A stretch of 64,000 nt of DNA, taken from Neptuniibacter halophilus (GTDB taxonomy: Bacteria > Pseudomonadota > Gammaproteobacteria > Pseudomonadales > Balneatricaceae). This document shows positions 53,804 through 62,913 of the stretch, one piece after another. Where the stretch lies: positions 1,984,001 to 2,048,000 of the forward strand of contig NZ_AP027292.1 of the NCBI RefSeq assembly GCF_030295765.1. Direction: 5' to 3'. The notes under the pieces were generated by a model that was given only the letters and a program-made list of their open reading frames with translations, was not told the DNA's origin and did no database searches. The position numbers were made by a program, and so were the translations under genes. Within the stretch, counting starts at the first letter, position 1. Every line of letters starts with the position of its first letter.

Positions 53804-54349
53804 TCAGAACAGCAACCGGCCCAGTTGCGACTGGATCAACTGGATCACGATGAAGATCAGAATCGGTGACAGATCCAGCCCGCCAATCGGTGGAATCACT
53901 TTGCGCGCGAGGCTGAACAGCGGCTCGGTTACCTGCTGGATAAGCTGCGGGCCCGGATGATAACTACCCGGAGCCACCCAACTGATAATCACAGAGCCGA
54001 GTACGGCCCAGAAATAGATGGTGAGGATGGCATCGAGTATTCCTACCAGTGCCAGCATCAGCAACTGCAGCAGGTTGGGCATTGCCATGCCGGAAGCCAG
54101 CACGATCAGCAGCAGTACCACCAGTTTAATGCCAATGGCGTAGAGCAGTGCTGACAGGTCAATGCGACCTACCCTTGGCACCGCGCGGCTGATCGCCAGT
54201 ACCGGTACATTGGTCAGGCGGGCAATCGCCTGAGAGATCGGATTGTAATAATCGGCATGGGAGATCTGCAGGAGAAAACGCATGATGACAATAAACGCGT
54301 ACATCTCACCCAGCATGCGGATAATCAGAACGATGGGATCCTGAGCCAT
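53804..54349 (-). CDS. yggT: YggT family membrane protein
   Basis: A 181-residue inner-membrane protein with two YGGT repeats, each with a pair of hydrophobic helices. Repeat one is RFLLQISHADYYNPISQAIA followed by RLTNVPVLAISRAVPR. Repeat two ends SWVAPGSYHPGPQLIQQVTE and PLFSLARKVIPPIGGLDLSP. I chose the ATG at 54349 because AGGA lies six bases before it; an ATG two codons earlier sits on that element. The family is linked to cell shape or envelope in some bacteria, without a firm role. Confidence 0.92.
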   Translation of the reverse strand: MAQDPIVLIIRMLGEMYAFIVIMRFLLQISHADYYNPISQAIARLTNVPVLAISRAVPRVGRIDLSALLYAIGIKLVVLLLIVLASGMAMPNLLQLLMLALVGILDAILTIYFWAVLGSVIISWVAPGSYHPGPQLIQQVTEPLFSLARKVIPPIGGLDLSPILIFIVIQLIQSQLGRLLF

Positions 54350-54484
54350 GGTCATTCCTATGTGACTGAAAAGTTGGCAAAACCCTGTTAGGTTCAACCC
54401 AGAAGTATAGAGCCTAGTTGGTGCCGGGTGAACCTTTCGGCCAGGAAGTTGTGCCCAACCCCCTGACCGGGCGGAGAGTGACGC

Positions 54485-55312
54485 TTAGTCTTTACCCAGT
54501 TCTGCTGCCAGTTCTTCCGAACGATCATTGCAGCGCTGCATCGCTTCTTCAACCAGCGCGGGCAGGCCACCTTCGACAAAGCAGTTGATCGCCTGTTCGG
54601 TGGTGCCGTTAGGCGAGGTAACCCGGCGACGAAGCTCGGCTGGATCCACATCGCTGGCCTGTGCCATTTTTGCGGCGCCTAGTGCTGTCTGTAACGTCAG
54701 TTGGGTGGCCACCTCTTCGGTCAGCCCCAGCTTTTTGCCGGCCGCAATCATCGCTTCCATCATCAGGAAGTAATAAGCCGGGCCTGAGCCGGATACGGCG
54801 GTAACAGCATCCAGTTGCTCTTCAGTTTCTACCCACAGGGTAAGGCCGGTTGCCTGCAAGACAGTTTCAGCCTGCTGGCGTTGTTCGGCAGTGACCTGCG
54901 CGTTACCGAACAGGCCGTTGGCGCCGGTCTGAACCAGAGCCGGGGTGTTAGGCATACAGCGAACGATCGCCGGGTTACCGCCGAGCCAGTGTTGCATGCT
55001 GCTGCTCATAATACCTGCGGCCACAGACACGATCAGCGGCTGATGTGTCTGAACCGCGTCGGCCATCGCCAGACAGACCGGTTTCAGGATCTGTGGCTTG
55101 ACCGCCAGAATCACAACATCGGCAGAAGCTACGGCGGCGTTGTTGTCGGTTGTTGTCTTCAGGCCCTGAGCCTGCAGATCCTGCAGACGTTCTGCATCGG
55201 GTTCGCTGGCCCAGATTTTCTCTGCCGGGTAGCCATTGTTGATCAGGCCGCCGATGATTGCGCGAGCCATATTGCCTGCGCCGATAAATGCCAGAACGGG
55301 TTGTTTATTCAC
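54485..55312 (-). CDS. proC: Pyrroline-5-carboxylate reductase
   Basis: A 275-residue NAD(P)H enzyme, last step of proline synthesis. The Rossmann motif is LAFIGAGNMARAIIGGL. VILAVKPQILKPV, RCMPNTPALVQTGANGLF, VSGSGPAYYFLMMEAMIAAG and RVTSPNGTTEQAI are classical ProC blocks. Length matches E. coli (269). It sits between yggS and yggT on the same strand, as in Pseudomonas and E. coli relatives. Confidence 0.96.
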   Translation of the reverse strand: MNKQPVLAFIGAGNMARAIIGGLINNGYPAEKIWASEPDAERLQDLQAQGLKTTTDNNAAVASADVVILAVKPQILKPVCLAMADAVQTHQPLIVSVAAGIMSSSMQHWLGGNPAIVRCMPNTPALVQTGANGLFGNAQVTAEQRQQAETVLQATGLTLWVETEEQLDAVTAVSGSGPAYYFLMMEAMIAAGKKLGLTEEVATQLTLQTALGAAKMAQASDVDPAELRRRVTSPNGTTEQAINCFVEGGLPALVEEAMQRCNDRSEELAAELGKD

Positions 55313-55341
55313 GATGGTTTCCTTTCATTACTGTTCAGGTG

Positions 55342-56037
55342 TCAGGCCGGCCTGGCTGGCCTGGCACCGAAAATCGCGGTGCCTATACGGACGATGGTGG
55401 AGCCCTGCTCGATTGCTGGCTGCATATCGCCCGACATGCCCATAGACAGTGTATCTAACTGAGGGTGAGCGGCCTGTAATTCAAGCAGCAGACTATTCAT
55501 GCGCTTAAATGCTGCGGCTTGTTCGTTGCTGTCGTCGGTGGCTTTCGGGATTGCCATCAGCCCCCGGACCCGGATGTTAGGCAGCCCACTCAGTGCAGAG
55601 ACCAGCTCCGGGAGCTCCTCCGGGTTGCAGCCGGCTTTGCTCGCTTCGTCGCTGATGTTCACCTGAATACAGATATTCAGTGGCGGCATTCCCTCAGGAC
55701 GCTGCTTTGACAGGCGCTGACCAATTTTGAGGCGGTCTACGGTGTGCAGCCAGTGAAAGTGCTCAGCTACGGGGCGGGTTTTGTTGGACTGCAGCGGTCC
55801 GATGAAATGCCAGCAGATATTCAGATCATGGAGTTGGTGTATTTTTTCCAACGCTTCCTGCAGGTAGTTTTCACCGAAATCACACTGGCCGACCGCATAA
55901 GCGGCACGGATATCTTCTGCCGGACGGGTCTTGCTGACCGCCAGAAGGGTAATCTCTTCCGGCTGGCGCTGACAATGGCGGGCTGAATCCGCCAGTTGGA
56001 GGCGAACCTTATCAAGGTTCTCTGCTATGATTGACAT
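55342..56037 (-). CDS. yggS: PLP homeostasis protein YggS
   Basis: A 231-residue PLP-binding protein of the PLPBP family without known catalysis. The PLP lysine is in ITLLAVSKTRPAEDIRAAY. FGENYLQEALEKI, WHFIGPLQSNKTRPVAEHF, VNISDEASKAGC and LDTLSMGMSGDMQPAIEQGS are conserved. The start at 56037 removes seven residues without family match. It is divergent from pilT. Confidence 0.95.
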   Translation of the reverse strand: MSIIAENLDKVRLQLADSARHCQRQPEEITLLAVSKTRPAEDIRAAYAVGQCDFGENYLQEALEKIHQLHDLNICWHFIGPLQSNKTRPVAEHFHWLHTVDRLKIGQRLSKQRPEGMPPLNICIQVNISDEASKAGCNPEELPELVSALSGLPNIRVRGLMAIPKATDDSNEQAAAFKRMNSLLLELQAAHPQLDTLSMGMSGDMQPAIEQGSTIVRIGTAIFGARPARPA

Positions 56038-56051
56038 ACTAATTTGTCGCC

Positions 56052-56079
56052 TTGGCAATTGGATTGCAACAGGTATTCT
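56052..56079 (+). promoter_or_regulatory. Candidate promoter for pilT-pilU
   Basis: TTGGCA (56052-56057), a 16-base spacer and TATTCT (56074-56079), about 48 bases before the pilT ATG. Confidence 0.4.
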
Positions 56080-56126
56080 GCTAGAACTAATCCTACAAGC
56101 AAGCAGTACCGGGTTACAGGATCGCT

Positions 56127-57161
56127 ATGGATATTACCGAACTTTTATCATTCACCGTACAGCAGGGCGCATCCGACCTGCATATTACCGCAGGAATGCC
56201 GCCTATCATCCGTGTTGACGGGGATGTTCGCCGTATCAAACTGCCTTCACTGGATCACAAACAGGTCCACTCCCTGATTTATGACATCATGAACGATAAA
56301 CAGCGTAAAGAGTACGAGGAAGTGCTCGAGACGGATTTCTCGTTCGAGGTGCCGGGTCTGGCCCGTTTCCGTGTTAACGCCTTTAACCAGAACCGTGGTG
56401 CCGGCGCCGTATTCAGGACCATCCCCAGCAAGGTATTAACGCTGGATGATCTGGGTATGGGCAAAGTGTTTCAGGATCTGTCGGAAAAACCCCGTGGACT
56501 GGTACTGGTGACCGGGCCAACCGGTTCCGGTAAGAGTACCACGCTGGCGGCGATGATCGATTACATCAATGACACTCGTGCGGATCATATCCTGACCATT
56601 GAAGACCCGATCGAATTCGTGCATGAAAGTAAGAAATGTCTGGTGAACCAGCGTGAAGTGCACCGTGATACCCACAGCTTTGCCAACGCCCTGCGTTCAG
56701 CCCTGCGTGAAGACCCGGATATTATTCTGGTGGGTGAGATGCGAGACCTCGAAACCATCCGTTTGGCGCTGACAGCGGCGGAAACCGGTCACCTGGTATT
56801 TGGTACCCTGCATACCACCTCAGCGGCAAAAACCATTGACCGTGTGATCGACGTATTCCCGGCAGCAGAGAAAGCGATGGTTCGTTCTATGTTGTCTGAA
56901 TCATTGATGGGTGTTATCTCTCAGACTCTGCTGAAAAAACCTAATGGCGGTCGTGTGGCAGCACATGAGATCATGATCGGTACTCCGGCGATTCGAAACC
57001 TGATCCGGGAAGATAAAGTGGCACAGATGTATTCAGCCATTCAGACCGGTGCCTCATTCGGGATGAAAACGCTGGATCAGTCACTGATGGAGCTGCTACA
57101 GAAAGGCATGATTTCCAAGGATACAGCGCGTGAGCGGGCGGCGAACCCGGCTCAGTTCTAA
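56127..57161 (+). CDS. pilT: Type IV pilus retraction ATPase PilT
   Basis: A 344-residue hexameric ATPase that powers pilus retraction and twitching. Walker A is VTGPTGSGKSTTLAAMIDY, the Asp box IEDPIEFVHESKK, Walker B IILVGEMRDLETIRLALTAA and the His box GHLVFGTLHTTSAAKTIDRV. The C-terminal AIRNLIRE motif needed for retraction is present. Length matches P. aeruginosa PilT (344). pilU follows after 20 bases; no pilus structural genes are in the window. Confidence 0.97.
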   Translation: MDITELLSFTVQQGASDLHITAGMPPIIRVDGDVRRIKLPSLDHKQVHSLIYDIMNDKQRKEYEEVLETDFSFEVPGLARFRVNAFNQNRGAGAVFRTIPSKVLTLDDLGMGKVFQDLSEKPRGLVLVTGPTGSGKSTTLAAMIDYINDTRADHILTIEDPIEFVHESKKCLVNQREVHRDTHSFANALRSALREDPDIILVGEMRDLETIRLALTAAETGHLVFGTLHTTSAAKTIDRVIDVFPAAEKAMVRSMLSESLMGVISQTLLKKPNGGRVAAHEIMIGTPAIRNLIREDKVAQMYSAIQTGASFGMKTLDQSLMELLQKGMISKDTARERAANPAQF

Positions 57162-57181
57162 ACCGGTTGTAGGAGAAAAGC

Positions 57182-58348
57182 GTGGATTTTACGCAACTAT
57201 TGAAAGTGATGGTGGAGCGGGACGCATCCGACTTGTTTGTGACCGCCGGGGCCCGGCCGACGATCAAAGTGGACGGAACACTGAAGCCTCTGACCAAGGA
57301 TACTCTCAAACCTTCCCAGTCACGGGCGCTGGTTTACAGCACAATGAATGACAAACAACTGGCCGAGTTCGAAGGCACTCATGAGTGTAACTTCGCGATC
57401 AGCGCGCCAGGGCTAGGGCGATTTCGTGTCTCGGCATTTTTTCAGCGCAACTCTGCAGGGATGGTACTGAGGAAAATCAGTGACTATATCCCCAGTCTGG
57501 AAGAGCTGAATCTGCCGCCGATTCTGCGTGATCTTTCGATGACCAAGCGTGGTCTGATCCTGTTTGTGGGGGGAACCTCGACGGGTAAATCGACCTCACT
57601 GGCATCCATGATCGACTACCGAAATACCAATCACCGTGGTCATATCATTACCATTGAAGACCCGATTGAGTACGTACACGATCACAAGCAGAGTATTATC
57701 ACGCAGCGTGAAGTGGGGATTGATACCGAATCCTTCGAAGTGGCCTTGAAAAACACCCTGCGTCAGGCGCCTGACGTCATCCTGATGGGTGAGATCCGAA
57801 CCAAGGACACCATGCAGCACGGTCTTGTATTCGCAGAGACCGGCCACCTTACGCTGGCAACCCTGCACGCTAACAACGCCAACCAGGCGTTGGACCGTAT
57901 AATCAGCTTCTTCCCGCCGGAGCATCACGACCAGCTATGGATGGACCTGTCGCTGAACCTTAAGGCGATTATCGCCCAGCAACTGTTGCCGACCAAAGAT
58001 GGTAAAGGCCGTCGTGCCGCCATCGAAGTGCTGATCAACACCCCACTGATTCAGGATCTGATCCGTAAAGGTGAAGTGCACGAGATCAAAGAGGTAGTGA
58101 AGAAATCCACCAACCTGGGGATGCAGACCTTCGATCAGGCGCTGTTTGAGCTCTATAAAGATGGCGTTATTACCTACGAGGTTGCGCTGGCCCATGCGGA
58201 TTCTGCCAACGACCTGCGCCTGCTGATCAAGCTGAGTGCGGATACGAATCCGGAACTGGCTGACCAGATGGAAGAGCAGTCCTTCCAGATGCAGGAAGAG
58301 GATGATTTTCTTCACAACGAAGATGATGGCCAGTTTAAGCCACGCTAA
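57182..58348 (+). CDS. pilU: PilT-dependent retraction ATPase PilU
   Basis: A 388-residue PilT paralogue that assists retraction. Walker A is VGGTSTGKSTSLASMIDYRN, with a less usual GGTST loop; the Asp box is IEDPIEYVHDHKQ and Walker B VILMGEIRTKDTMQHGLVF. The C-terminal extension is acidic (MQEEDDFLHNEDDGQF), typical of PilU. GTG start with TAGGAG upstream. It ends the operon before a terminator. Confidence 0.95.
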   Translation: MDFTQLLKVMVERDASDLFVTAGARPTIKVDGTLKPLTKDTLKPSQSRALVYSTMNDKQLAEFEGTHECNFAISAPGLGRFRVSAFFQRNSAGMVLRKISDYIPSLEELNLPPILRDLSMTKRGLILFVGGTSTGKSTSLASMIDYRNTNHRGHIITIEDPIEYVHDHKQSIITQREVGIDTESFEVALKNTLRQAPDVILMGEIRTKDTMQHGLVFAETGHLTLATLHANNANQALDRIISFFPPEHHDQLWMDLSLNLKAIIAQQLLPTKDGKGRRAAIEVLINTPLIQDLIRKGEVHEIKEVVKKSTNLGMQTFDQALFELYKDGVITYEVALAHADSANDLRLLIKLSADTNPELADQMEEQSFQMQEEDDFLHNEDDGQFKPR

Positions 58349-58370
58349 GTGAGCTGATAAAATCGATTGC

Positions 58371-58395
58371 AAGCCGGGCTTCTGCCCGGCTTTTT
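58371..58395 (+). terminator. Terminator after pilU
   Basis: Hairpin AAGCCGGGC-TTCT-GCCCGGCTT followed by a T-run on the + strand. Confidence 0.88.
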
Positions 58396-58421
58396 AGTGC
58401 CGGCGTGGGAATGGTATCCGA

Positions 58422-59072
58422 CTACTGCTCGATTCCCGCAGGACTTTCAGGCTGAAGTTCGGTGGCCGCTTTGGCCCGGGCCAGCTTGGTTTCACCCCAT
58501 CGCTTCACAGTTGCCGGAGCGGTACCGGACTTAACCGTGGTGCCCTCATTAGCCTGAGTCAGCTCAACCCGGCCCTGTTCATTCTCGACATAAACGCCTT
58601 TTCCGCTGAGCATAGTCACGTCCAGATCATCCGAGAAAAGAAAGCCGCCAATAAACTCAGTCCCTCTGACGCCGATAGTGGCGACGGGTGTTTCGATCTC
58701 AAACCGGGGTTGGGCCTGCTTGCCGATGGCGCCGGTTAACGTGCGAAAAGCACCTTTAAGCATTTTAAAACGTACATCAGAGCTGTTTTCATCATATGTG
58801 TACCGAGAAAGCTGGAACTGACTCTGCTGCGCAAGAGTAATAGTGGTTTTATCCATGAGCCTGATTAATACGCGACTACCGGCAGGCGTGATCAGCATGT
58901 CACCCTGATAAAGCGCATCGTTACGCTTCAGCATCAATTGCTGTTCACCACGTTCTAACAGAGGCTTTCCTGTGGCCAGCACCACATTGCCGATAGCGTC
59001 AGCGAGACTGAGGCTGGGGAAGGCGAAAATCAGTAATGTTATGAATACGGGGTGTTTAAATCGTTTCAGCAT
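58422..59072 (-). CDS. Exported FecR-domain protein
   Basis: A 216-residue protein with a signal peptide (VFITLLIFAFPSLSLADA) and a FecR domain: GDMLITPAGSRVLIRLMDKT, then FKMLKGAFRTLTGAIGKQ and TPVATIGVRGTEFIGGF. It lacks the N-terminal cytoplasmic anti-sigma part of true FecR, and no sigma factor or TonB receptor gene is nearby. Such stand-alone periplasmic FecR proteins may bind glycans or other ligands; function here is unknown. It lies between pilU and tmRNA. Confidence 0.85.
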   Translation of the reverse strand: MLKRFKHPVFITLLIFAFPSLSLADAIGNVVLATGKPLLERGEQQLMLKRNDALYQGDMLITPAGSRVLIRLMDKTTITLAQQSQFQLSRYTYDENSSDVRFKMLKGAFRTLTGAIGKQAQPRFEIETPVATIGVRGTEFIGGFLFSDDLDVTMLSGKGVYVENEQGRVELTQANEGTTVKSGTAPATVKRWGETKLARAKAATELQPESPAGIEQ

Positions 59073-59132
59073 GGTATTTAAATTTAAGAATTATTTACGC
59101 ATGAGTGTAGCGTATTGCTGGCAGAAAGGCGT

Positions 59133-59168
59133 AAAAAAGCCCCGCAGACAGCGCCTGCGGGGCTTTTT
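59133..59168 (-). terminator. Terminator of tmRNA
   Basis: Hairpin AAGCCCCGCAG-ACAGCGC-CTGCGGGGCTT with T-runs on both sides; on the - strand it ends the tmRNA transcript a few bases after CCA. Confidence 0.9.
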
Positions 59169-59174
59169 AAAATT

Positions 59175-59534
59175 TGGTGGAGATGGCGGGTTTCGAACCC
59201 GCGTCCGCCAATCCTCCGCCCAAGGATCTACATGTTTAGGCTACTCTATTGAGTTAACCCGTCGCGACCCGAGAGCCAGGGTGCTATGGGCGAGCCTCTA
59301 AAGGTTTTAACCGTTCAGCCTGAGACAAGGCTTCCGGGCGATTCTGTCTCGGATGATACCGCAGATCCTCTAGTTACAGACACCTGAAGGAGCGGCACAA
59401 GCTGACTTAAGCAGCTAGAGCGTAGTTATCGTCGTTAGCAACTATAACTAGTGTAGCGATGTATTTACGAGATTCACTACGATCTCGACATGCACCTAAG
59501 GTTTTGCAATCGGCGTCGAAGCCAAGTCATCCCC
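59175..59534 (-). ncRNA. ssrA: tmRNA (transfer-messenger RNA)
   Basis: A 360-base tmRNA. Its 5' end GGGGATGACTTGGCTTCGAC pairs with CATCTCC at the 3' end to give a 7-bp acceptor stem, and CCA is encoded at 59175-59177. A T-arm with GGTTTCGAACCCGC (seen as its complement) is present. It rescues stalled ribosomes with SmpB, whose gene lies directly upstream on the same strand. The tag reading frame is intact. Confidence 0.97.
59407..59439 (-). other. tmRNA tag reading frame, ANDDNYALAA
   Basis: GCT AAC GAC GAT AAC TAC GCT CTA GCT GCT TAA encodes ANDDNYALAA. E. coli has ANDENYALAA, so one acidic residue differs while the ALAA degradation signal is kept. Confidence 0.92.
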
Positions 59535-59545
59535 AGATTTCGGCT

Positions 59546-59551
59546 ATTATA
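59546..59551 (-). promoter_or_regulatory. -10 element of the tmRNA promoter
   Basis: A perfect TATAAT on the - strand ends 11 bases before the mature 5' end, so the precursor should carry a short leader that RNase P would remove. The -35 (about TTCTTA) is weak. Confidence 0.6.
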
Positions 59552-59580
59552 GCCTTATGACACAAAGATAAGAAGAAAGT

Positions 59581-60054
59581 TTATTTCGCCGCCATCACGC
59601 GTTGTTTCTGGCGTGCCCAGTCGCGGTCTTTATCGGCTGCACGTTTGTCATGCATCTTCTTACCTTTTGCCAGAGCAATTTCACATTTAACGTGACTTTG
59701 CTTCCAGTAGAGGGAAAGGGCGACGCAGGTGTAGCCTTTGGCCTGAGTGGCACCGATGATTTTCTCGATCTCACGCCGATGCAGCAGTAGTTTGCGGTCT
59801 CGGGTGGGGTCGGCAACCACATGGGTGCAGGCCGTTTTCAGCGGCGTAAAGTGGGCGCCAACCAGCCAGGCTTCACCGTTGTGAATAATCACATAGGAGT
59901 CAACCAACTGGGCGCGACCTTCACGCAGACTTTTGACCTCCCATCCGGTCAGCGCGAGGCCCGCCTCGAATTTATCTTCAATCAGATATTCGTGACGTGC
60001 TTTTTTGTTCTGACAGATGGTGTTGCCCGACGGGGCTTTCTTCTTTTTGGCCAT
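59581..60054 (-). CDS. smpB: tmRNA-binding protein SmpB
   Basis: A 157-residue protein that binds the tRNA-like end of tmRNA and brings it to stalled ribosomes. Blocks: [39 protein letters not shown], then [20 protein letters not shown] and the basic C-terminal tail [20 protein letters not shown]. It lies 46 bases upstream of ssrA on the same strand. A TATAAT ends eight bases before the ATG, so the mRNA may be nearly leaderless. Confidence 0.97.
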   Translation of the reverse strand: MAKKKKAPSGNTICQNKKARHEYLIEDKFEAGLALTGWEVKSLREGRAQLVDSYVIIHNGEAWLVGAHFTPLKTACTHVVADPTRDRKLLLHRREIEKIIGATQAKGYTCVALSLYWKQSHVKCEIALAKGKKMHDKRAADKDRDWARQKQRVMAAK

Positions 60055-60062
60055 GGCGGGCG

Positions 60063-60068
60063 ATTATA
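60063..60068 (-). promoter_or_regulatory. -10 element for a near-leaderless smpB mRNA
   Basis: A perfect TATAAT on the - strand ends eight bases before the smpB ATG. No ribosome site lies between. The -35 is weak (TTTTAT at 17 bases). Confidence 0.5.
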
Positions 60069-60322
60069 TAGTGCCGCCCTCAGTAATAAAAGCAGAGAAT
60101 GCAGCAGTTTATAGTGGGGTGTGGTCGCCGCTGTGGCAGGAGAAGCAGGATAAAATTTGTGGGTAAAACGACTGGCTTTGGCCGGAATGTCAGGTAATTT
60201 TTCTGAAATTTTCGGGAATAAATTATCTGTGCAAAAAACAGGCAGCATTCGGTGTACTTAGGTCTTAAAAAATGAAAGAATCGCCGGCTTTTCGCTTAAG
60301 TGATTCTAGAGAGAAGCAGTTC

Positions 60323-61687
60323 ATGCAGGAAAAGAAGTCAATTCATGGTGCCTGGGCATCACGCTGGATCTTTATTTTGGCGGCCACGGGTTCCGCCGTT
60401 GGGCTGGGTAACATCTGGAAGTTCCCTTATATCACAGGTGAGAATGGCGGCGGTGCGTTCGTTCTGGTTTACCTGTTCTGTATTCTGCTGGTCGGCGTGC
60501 CGATCATGATGGCGGAAGTGCTGGTAGGTCGCCGCGGTCGGCAGAGTCCGATCAACGCGATGCGTGATGTGGCGATCGAGGCGAATCATTCTGGGAAATG
60601 GTCGCTGGTTGGCTGGATGGGTGTCCTTGCCGGCTTCATGATCTTCTCCTTCTACTCCGTTGTAGCCGGTTGGGTGTTGTACTACATCGCGGGTATGGGC
60701 GTAGGTGACTTTATTGCGATCGGCAGCAGCGATGCCGGTGCGGCTTTCGATGCACTGCTTGCCGATGAACAGACCCTGCTGATCTGGCATAGTGTCTTTG
60801 TTGTGATGGTGATGCTGGTTATTGCCGGGGGTGTAAACAAGGGTCTGGAGAATGCGGTTAAATTCCTCATGCCTGCCCTGTTTGTGCTTTTGCTGGTGAT
60901 GCTGGGTTACTCCATGCAGACCGAGGGTTTTGCTGCGGGCTGGAATTTCCTGTTTCATTTTGATTTTTCTGAACTGAGCTGGAACGCGGTGCTGGTAGCG
61001 CTGGGTCATGCATTCTTTACCCTGTCACTGGGTATGGGGGCGATCATGGCTTATGGCTCCTACATGCCGAAGAAAACCTCCATCGGCGGTGCCGTTATTA
61101 CAATCGCTGTGATGGATACATTGGTGGCGTTGATTGCCGGTCTGGTAATTTTCCCGATCGTATTTACTAACGGTATGGATCCGGGGGCTGGCCCGGGGCT
61201 GATGTTTGTCACCTTGCCGGTCGCCTTTGGTCAGATGCCGGGTGGTCAGGTCTTTGGGTTTGTCTTCTTCCTGCTGGTGGGTATTGCGGCCTGGACTTCG
61301 GCTATCTCGCTGATTGAGCCGGCAGCTGCTTGGCTGGTGGAAAAGTTTGGCTGGCACCGTGTGCCGGCGTGTATTGCATTAGGCCTGCTGGTCTGGGGGC
61401 TGGGTGTTGCTGCGCTGGGGTCATTCAACTTTATGTCTGACTTTACCCTGCTGGGCTTCAATACCTTCGATTTCCTCGATTTCATGACCGCGAATATCAT
61501 GCTGCCTCTGGGCGGATTGTTTATCGCTATCTTCACCGGCTGGTTTGTAACCCGGAAGATGTCTGAAGATGAGTTGGCAATCTCCTCACCGCTGCTGTTC
61601 AATGCGTGGTATATTGCCCTGCGTTATATTTCACCGGTTGCGGTAGCAGCTATTTTTGTTCTCAATCTGATTGAGAAACTGAAGTAA
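60323..61687 (+). CDS. Sodium-coupled neurotransmitter-symporter-family transporter
   Basis: A 454-residue inner-membrane protein with about 11-12 membrane helices, the LeuT fold. The first helix has ATGSAVGLGNIWKFPYITGE, including the unwound substrate and sodium site, and ENGGGAFVLVYLF follows. GHAFFTLSLGMGAIMAYGSY is the sodium-site helix 6-7 region. NSS proteins import amino acids or similar amines with sodium, fitting a marine cell; the substrate is unknown. The ATG at 60323 is preferred over 60272 because the family begins there and GAGAGAAG lies upstream. Confidence 0.92.
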   Translation: MQEKKSIHGAWASRWIFILAATGSAVGLGNIWKFPYITGENGGGAFVLVYLFCILLVGVPIMMAEVLVGRRGRQSPINAMRDVAIEANHSGKWSLVGWMGVLAGFMIFSFYSVVAGWVLYYIAGMGVGDFIAIGSSDAGAAFDALLADEQTLLIWHSVFVVMVMLVIAGGVNKGLENAVKFLMPALFVLLLVMLGYSMQTEGFAAGWNFLFHFDFSELSWNAVLVALGHAFFTLSLGMGAIMAYGSYMPKKTSIGGAVITIAVMDTLVALIAGLVIFPIVFTNGMDPGAGPGLMFVTLPVAFGQMPGGQVFGFVFFLLVGIAAWTSAISLIEPAAAWLVEKFGWHRVPACIALGLLVWGLGVAALGSFNFMSDFTLLGFNTFDFLDFMTANIMLPLGGLFIAIFTGWFVTRKMSEDELAISSPLLFNAWYIALRYISPVAVAAIFVLNLIEKLK

Positions 61688-61703
61688 GGACAGTTCCAAC
61701 GGC

Positions 61704-62135
61704 ATGACTCAGGTAAACCGCAGTGCATTGGTCTTGCACACCGCAGAGCAGATGTTTGATCTTATTGATGATGTGGAGCGCTACCCTGAGTTTTTGCCCT
61801 GGTGCAGTCGAACCGAGGTGATCAGCCGCAGTGAAACTGAGCTAGTCGCCACGCTCTATCTTGCCAAAGGCGGGTTGAAATACAGTTTCACCACCCGAAA
61901 TCAGTTAAACCGGCCACTGCAGATGACTCTGGAACTGGAAGAGGGGCCGTTTTCCTCGCTCAGTGGTGTCTGGGATTTCAAAGCCCTGAGTGAAGAGGCC
62001 TGTAAGGTCAGTCTGAATCTGCATTTCGAATTTTCTGGTAAGCTTGCCTCTCTGGCGATGAGCAAGGTATTCAATCAGGTCGCAACGACTCTGGTGGATG
62101 CGTTTGTGACCCGTGCCGATCAAATCTACGATTAA
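61704..62135 (+). CDS. ratA: RatA/YfjG-type START-domain protein
   Basis: A 143-residue SRPBCC/START-fold protein (coenzyme Q-binding COQ10 family). VNRSALVLHTAEQMFDLIDD begins it, then VERYPEFLPWCSRTEV and LASLAMSKVFNQVATTLVDA. In E. coli RatA has been described as a ribosome-association toxin, while homologues such as Coq10 bind quinone; both roles are possible. It is paired with rnfH nine bases downstream, as in many gammaproteobacteria, and next to smpB and bamE. Confidence 0.93.
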   Translation: MTQVNRSALVLHTAEQMFDLIDDVERYPEFLPWCSRTEVISRSETELVATLYLAKGGLKYSFTTRNQLNRPLQMTLELEEGPFSSLSGVWDFKALSEEACKVSLNLHFEFSGKLASLAMSKVFNQVATTLVDAFVTRADQIYD

Positions 62136-62144
62136 GAGCTGAAG

Positions 62145-62456
62145 ATGATTGTTGAAGTGGCTTATGCTCTACCCACCGAGCAGAAGATTATCTCGCTGAA
62201 CGTGGCGGAAGAGTGCACTGCCTATGAGGCGGTTATTAAATCGGGTATCGCTGAGATGTTCCCACAGATCGATCCGGAAAATGATCCGATGGGGATATTT
62301 GCCAAGGCGATTAAAGATCCGAAAACAACGGTGCTGAAAGAGGGGCAGCGGGTAGAGATCTACCGGCCTCTGATCGCCGATCCGAAAGAGGCGCGGGCGA
62401 AACGCGCAGCTAAAATGAAAGCGAAAAAGGAAGCTGAAGCTGCGCGCGATGCGTGA
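62145..62456 (+). CDS. rnfH: RnfH family ubiquitin-like protein
   Basis: A 103-residue beta-grasp protein. It starts VEVAYALPTEQKIISLNVAE, with IKSGIAEMFPQIDPENDPMG and LKEGQRVEIYRPLIADPKEA, the RnfH core ending in a Lys/Ala-rich tail. The family is conserved with RatA and was once thought part of a toxin-antitoxin pair; its role is unsettled. It converges on bamE three bases later. Confidence 0.92.
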   Translation: MIVEVAYALPTEQKIISLNVAEECTAYEAVIKSGIAEMFPQIDPENDPMGIFAKAIKDPKTTVLKEGQRVEIYRPLIADPKEARAKRAAKMKAKKEAEAARDA

Positions 62457-62459
62457 GGT

Positions 62460-62798
62460 TTAGCCTTCGGAGCCGCCGCCCGGGCGGAAGTCGCCGTTCA
62501 GGCCGCTCAGCTTACCATCGGTGAAGTAGAGCGAAATGCGTTCACGGGTGTAGCTGTCGTCAGAACCACTTTTCATGCTGTAGATGTAATCCCAGCGACC
62601 TTCGTGGAAGGTGTCAGTGACCAGCGGTGAACCCATGACGAAACGAACCTGATTCTGGGTCATGCCGGGACGTAGCTGATCAACCATCTCCTGGGTGACG
62701 ACGTTGCCCTGCGGCAGGTCGATTTTATAAACACCGGGGAAACCGGAGCAGCCTGTCAGAGCAACAGTTAAAACTGCAGCAATAAGAAGTTTTTGCAT
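62460..62798 (-). CDS. bamE: Outer-membrane assembly lipoprotein BamE
   Basis: A 112-residue lipoprotein of the BAM complex. The lipobox is LTGC (Cys17) after a short signal peptide. [53 protein letters not shown] and [15 protein letters not shown] are BamE blocks. The ATG at 62798 gives a clean signal peptide; the frame is open 25 codons further with no signal character. It is divergent from fur, as in Pseudomonas. Confidence 0.95.
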   Translation of the reverse strand: MQKLLIAAVLTVALTGCSGFPGVYKIDLPQGNVVTQEMVDQLRPGMTQNQVRFVMGSPLVTDTFHEGRWDYIYSMKSGSDDSYTRERISLYFTDGKLSGLNGDFRPGGGSEG

Positions 62799-62913
62799 CT
62801 GATTTTTGCTTCCACTATTGTGCGTAAATGCGGATAATAAAGTTTCGTGCGCATTTGAACAAGCGCTTAGCATACTGTGCCGTCAGTATATATCCAAAGC
62901 ATAGAGAATTATT

